Origin: Mercenaria mercenaria
Lineage: Eukaryota; Mollusca; Bivalvia; Venerida; Veneridae
Assembly (NCBI RefSeq): GCF_021730395.1
Contig: NW_026461083.1
Coordinates: 1 to 64,000, forward strand
DNA length: 64,000 bases
Reading direction: 5' to 3'
Shown: piece after piece, positions 60,025 through 64,000 of the stretch
How positions within the stretch are numbered: position 1 is the first letter of the stretch
How the letters are laid out: each line of letters starts with the position of its first letter
Notes under the pieces: model-generated
What the model was told of the DNA's origin: nothing
Databases searched by the model: none
The model's input: the letters and a program-made list of their open reading frames with translations, nothing else
Made by a program: the position numbers and the translations under genes

Positions 60025-61110
60025 ACCCTTCGAAGAAGGAGGGGTATATTGTTTTGCAGATGTCGGTATGTCTGTCTGTCGGTCGGTCTGTCAGTCGGTC
60101 GGTATGTAAACCAATCCGTTTCCAGATGATAACTCAAGAACGCTTGGGCCTGGGATCAAGAAAGTTGATAGGGAAATTAAACATAAACAACAGATGACCC
60201 CTGTTGATTTTGAAATCAGTAGGTCAAAGGTCAATGTCACAGTGACCTAGAACAGTTAAATGGTTTCCGGATTAACTTAAGAACGCTTAAACCTAGGATC
60301 ATGAAAATTGTAAGGAAGGTTGGTCTTGACCAGTAGATGATCCCTATTGAGGTCAAAGGTCAAGGTCACAGTGACACGAACTAGTTAAACGGTTTCCGGA
60401 TGATAACTATAGAATGCTTTAGCTTAGGACCATGAAAGTTGATAGGGATATTGGTCATGTCCAGCAAATGACCCCTATTTATTCTAAGGTCAGTAGGTCA
60501 GAGGTCAATGTCACAGTTTCTGAATGATAACTCAAGAACGCTTAGGCCTAGGATCATGAAAATTGATGGCGAAGTTGATCATGACCAGCAAATGACCCCT
60601 GCTGATTTTGAGGTCAGTAGGTCAAAGGTCAAGGTCACAGTGACTCAGAACATTTATATGTGGTCCGGACGATAACTTCAGAATGCTTGGGCCTAGGGTA
60701 ATGAAACTGATAGGGAGGTTGATCATTATCAGCAGATGTTGAGGTCAGTAGGTCTAAGGTCAAGGTCATAGTGTCCCCGAACAGTTTAACGGTTTCGGGC
60801 TGGTATTCCTAAGGCTCCTAAGGGAAAATTTTCACTAAGGGACTTACTAAGGGAAAAGTTCCAAAGCATTTTGTGGACAATCGTCGAAATAGTTGGAATG
60901 TCTAAAATATTGTCACATGGAGTCAGGCATAATAATGAAGAATGTCAAAAAATCTTATTAAGTATACAGTTTTCTTTTGTGCTATGTTGTTAAGGAAATT
61001 TTACAAAATTAAGGATTTTCCTAAGTTTTCTCTTTAGGAGCTTTCTGAATACGGGCCCTGGAGGATAACTCAAGAACGATTGGGCCTAGGATCATGCAAC
61101 TTAATAGGGA
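60025..61110 (+). repeat. Microsatellite-led tandem array, about 165-bp units
   Basis: Starts CCACCCTTCGAAGAAGGAGG, a GTCGGTCGGTCTGTC microsatellite, then about five units (GATAACTCAAGAACGCTT, GGCCTAGGATCATGAAA, CAGATGACCCCT, AGTAGGTCAAAGGTCAAGG). It is interrupted by a MITE at 60797-61058. A related shorter element starts at 62155. Confidence 0.7.
60797..61058. mobile_element. MITE inside the tandem array
   Basis: Ends GGGCTGGTATTCCTAAGGCT and GCTTTCTGAATACGGGCCC-type are imperfect inverted repeats (GTATTC/GAATAC, GCTCCTAA/TTAGGAGC). The array unit resumes on the right as GGAGGATAACTCAAGAACG. Non-coding and AT-rich inside, with inner copies of CTAAGGGA. Confidence 0.65.
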
Positions 61111-61479
61111 GGTTGATCATGACCAGCAGATGACCTCTATTTATTTTATGGTCAATAAGTCAAAGGTCGAGGTCACATTTATCCAGAACATTAGACCTTT
61201 TGTATACATTGACCAAATAATTTCTGTTTCTTGTGCAATTACTGAATGCATCAAGGGTGGCATTTCGTGTTCTTCGAGCTCTTGTGGAGACAGAAGTAGT
61301 TGTTTCGGTTGTTTTAAAATTGAATGAAACATTTAATTTTATTGTTAATATTCTTTTATGGTTGCTTTTAGTTTAAGAACTATTCTGAAGTGTCTTTTAT
61401 CTATGTAATTTATGTATAATATGTTCATAGCCTGCTTTTGCCAAGATGAGATCTCATTTGAAAAAGAAATAAAAATCAT

Positions 61480-62040
61480 CTGTCAAGGTCACAGGGGCCT
61501 GAACATGGAAACCAGTTTCTGATCAATAACTTGAGAACCACTTGACCCAGAATGTTGAAACTTCATAGGATGATTGGACATATACGAGAGTAGAGTAGAT
61601 GATCCCTATTGATTTTTGAATCATTTGATCAAAAGTTAAGGTCACAGGAACCAGAACTTTGAAAACAGTTTCCAACCAAGAACTTTAGAATCATTTGACC
61701 CAGAACCTTCAATCACGATGATAGGAATCACAGACTAGATGACCCTTAATATTTCTGGGGTCACTTGACTTAAGGGAAAGATCACAGAGGCCTGAAGATG
61801 GAAAAACACTTTTTGGATCAATAACTTAAGAAGCACTTGACCCAGATGTTGAAACTTCATATGATGATTGGACATGCAGAGTAGATTACCCCTGTTGATT
61901 TTGGGCTCACTTAATCAAAGATCAAGCTCACAGGGGCCTGAACATGGAAAACGGTTTACTTGAGAACCACTTGACGCAGAATTTTGAAACTTCATAGGGT
62001 GATTGGACATGCCAAGTAGATGATTTTTATTGAAGCCAAC
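61480..62040 (+). repeat. Tandem array, about 150-bp units
   Basis: Units with GGTCACAGGGGCCTGAACATGG, CAATAACTTGAGAACCACTT, GACCCAGAATGTTGAAACTT and GATGATTGGACAT. The same family as 31690-32430. Non-coding. Confidence 0.65.
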
Positions 62041-62154
62041 CATATTAAGTGTCTCTTTGTCTTGCGCTCCTATCCTTTATTGACTTCTTGCCTATTACGA
62101 TTACAACTATACATTGGCGGAGACATGGGTATCTTCTAATTTGAAAATTAACTG

Positions 62155-62460
62155 CCCTCCTTCGAAGGAGGAGGAGTATACTGTAAATATTATTGTTTGA
62201 TGATGGATGTTGGTCGGTCTGTAGACCAATCGGTTTCCGAATGATAACTGGGGAACGCTTGGGCCTAGGATCATGAGATCGGGAGATTTGTCATGACCAG
62301 CAGATGACCCCTATTAAATTGAGTTCAGTAGGTCAGAAAACTAGATTATGCTTTGGTCTAAGATCATAATTGATACGGAGGTCATTTAGGACTGGTAAAT
62401 GACCCATAATTATTAACTCAAGGTCAGTAATGTCCAGTAGGCAGTGATCAAATAATTTCT
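62155..62460 (+). repeat. Short tandem-repeat element fragment
   Basis: Begins with the palindrome CCTCCTTCGAAGGAGG and a GGTCGGTC run, then one to two units of the array type seen at 60 kb. The right border is unclear. Confidence 0.55.
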
Positions 62461-63394
62461 GTTCCTTGTCAGTTACTTCATGCAAGTGCACTACAAGCTC
62501 TGGTTATAACTAGAATCTCCAAACATCATATAATTATCAATTAGTCCATAATCTTTGCTCACATTTACTGTTGTTCCACTTGTTTCAGTAAAAGCAGTGT
62601 TTTCCCATTGATTTATTAAAAGAATGCTTATAATTCAAAAAAGATTTTGAGCAAGATTAACTAATCCTCACAAAATTTCAATAAGCAAATGAGCTTTGCT
62701 CATATATTTTTTTATCCCCAATGACAGAGTTAAAGCAGAGTTTTACCCATTTATTTGGTAAAAAAATAAGGGTTGAAAATGCTTATTAATCAAACGTAGT
62801 TTAACTAGAATCACCAAACTCAAGCTAACTGTTCATGACAATTACCAGAAGCTGTCAACCGCTGCCCACATCAATCCTCTCAGTGCTTTGATTTTAATTA
62901 TTATAAATTTGTTTTCTCAAATATAAATGGACTACACGATACTTTCACCATTTTTATAATATATATGCAAGAAAAACCTGCGCTAGCATTTTTTAATTCA
63001 TGAAAACATTAATATAGACCAGGAATAACTGATATTCAAGATCTTACATAATTGACTACCCTTGCGGTTAAGATTAAAAAGTTTCAAATGATTTTAATCA
63101 ACATATTACAAGGATCTCTGAGTCATTACTACTTGGCATCGCCATTGTAAAGATCATGTGATAAACGCATTTTTTTTAATTTTTGGTAACTGATACACTT
63201 GTATATGTTAGCCCATCTTTTTTTATAAATACCAAATTGTTGCATTAGCTGCAGCACGGTTTCCTTGCAATCCATGCCAGAGCACATTTTCTAAGTTTCA
63301 GTTGAATATGGGCCCTACTCCAGATTTCCACGTGTTCCACAAGATCATCAGTCTGGCTCTCGATTGTTGGCATGGATCCCATCACAGTGATCAG
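62461..63394. other. Gene-free stretch
   Basis: AT-rich; no reading frame or RNA gene found. Ends in a TTA microsatellite (63396-63430) next to the SINE. Confidence 0.45.
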
Positions 63395-63733
63395 CGTTGT
63401 TATATTATTATTATATTATTATTATTATTATACCAGATTTATATAGCGCCCTTTTCATGATCAATTTCACGTTCAAAGGCGCTTTACATAGTTCAAATGC
63501 AGCCACACAGGGCGCATAATTCATCCTCTACTAGTACAGACACAGAGCGATCTGACCAGAGGGACAGAGTGAGACAAAGCCCCCACGACAGAGAGATCAG
63601 AAATCAGATACAGGCTTGTCCGGCTAACTTAGCCTAGCTCGTTGCGAATAGACAGCCTGGTTCTTTAACGTGCCCAGTGTATAGCACTGATACACGCAAG
63701 GATTGCCTGGGTTCCTGACCAGTACACCTCTAG
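63395..63733 (-). mobile_element. SINE-like element, second copy
   Basis: Nearly the same sequence as 9345-9690 over about 300 bases, including GCGCTATATAAATCTGG next to a TAA-type tail. The very high similarity over 54 kb of separation suggests recent activity of this family. Confidence 0.7.
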
Positions 63734-64000
63734 TTGTTCATGTTCTTCCAGGATCATCTCTGAGTTGATAGAGGAATGATTACAATAATGTAATGAAATC
63801 CTCTAAAATTTCATATGCTTGTATGCATAGACTTAGGACACAATCTTACTAGGTAAAAAGATCAGCTCAGTCATGAAGTATTTTTCAAATGAAACTTAAA
63901 ACTACTTCTTATGTTGCCAGTCAATTAAATTAAATCTGCTTATTCTAATTATAAATTTTAGCTCGACTGTGATGAAACCTTTGAGCTTATTTGAATCACT
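63734..64000. other. Gene-free end of window
   Basis: No gene. TTTAGCTCGACTGTGATG at 63958 looks like the start of another TTAGCTCGAC-type tandem-repeat element that continues outside. Confidence 0.4.

Noticed and set aside
1-64000. CRISPR array, bacterial operon or prophage
   Set aside because: Introns, SINEs, LINEs and TRIM-like exons show eukaryotic DNA; the tandem arrays have 145-190 bp degenerate units without spacers of CRISPR type.

Overview
The window is animal nuclear DNA from a bivalve-like mollusc. It is AT-rich, with GT-AG introns kilobases long, RING-less TRIM-like genes of a type common in bivalves, tRNA-derived SINEs (one resembling the molluscan RUDI/V-SINE type), several microsatellite-led tandem-repeat elements and many foldback elements. 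Naming a bivalve is inference from repeat types and protein style; nothing in the window is species-specific.

Genes. One gene family dominates 6-42 kb. It has two exons: exon 1 carries two B-box zinc fingers, and exon 2 carries a long coiled coil and a C-terminal propeller-like repeat domain. A phase-2 intron splits the end of B-box 2. Four copies can be seen on the + strand. Copy A has exon 2 only (6175-7507). Copy B has exons 12945-13279 and 16110-17455, with a frameshift. Copy C is a 3' fragment (18407-18697). Copy D has exons 28023-28357 and 36239-37595 and is intact, predicting 563 residues. Their introns and 3' flanks are also homologous, so the cluster grew by segmental tandem duplication; B and C are joined by an illegitimate junction.

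Layout. 1-3.1 kb: non-LTR LINE on the minus strand, interrupted by a foldback element. 3.6-6.2 kb: foldback element and intron-like sequence of copy A with a tandem-repeat element. 6.2-8.8 kb: copy A exon 2 and its 3' flank. 8.8-12.5 kb: tandem-repeat elements, a SINE and gene-free DNA. 12.5-20.9 kb: copies B and C. 20.9-27.3 kb: LINE fragments, a foldback, two Helitron-like elements and a dispersed repeat. 27.3-42.3 kb: copy D with insertions (several SINEs or tRNA-like heads, an hAT-like MITE, a pogo/Tigger-like DNA element). 42.3-59 kb: mostly gene-free, with a promoter-like or LTR-like module, a reverse-transcriptase remnant, a 43-bp minisatellite, three foldbacks, a TA-flanked MITE and a second copy of the 23-kb repeat. 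59-64 kb: SINEs and tandem-repeat arrays.

The most interesting structures are (i) foldback elements whose termini and central loop are shared while their stems differ, several carrying TGACGTCA sites; (ii) tandem-repeat elements in paralogous introns whose terminal inverted repeats differ in sequence yet remain paired; (iii) a SINE inserted together with an inverted copy of its own target flank; and (iv) the TRIM-like cluster itself. Only copy D can be called an intact gene with confidence. Percent identities, expression and family assignments could not be computed here.
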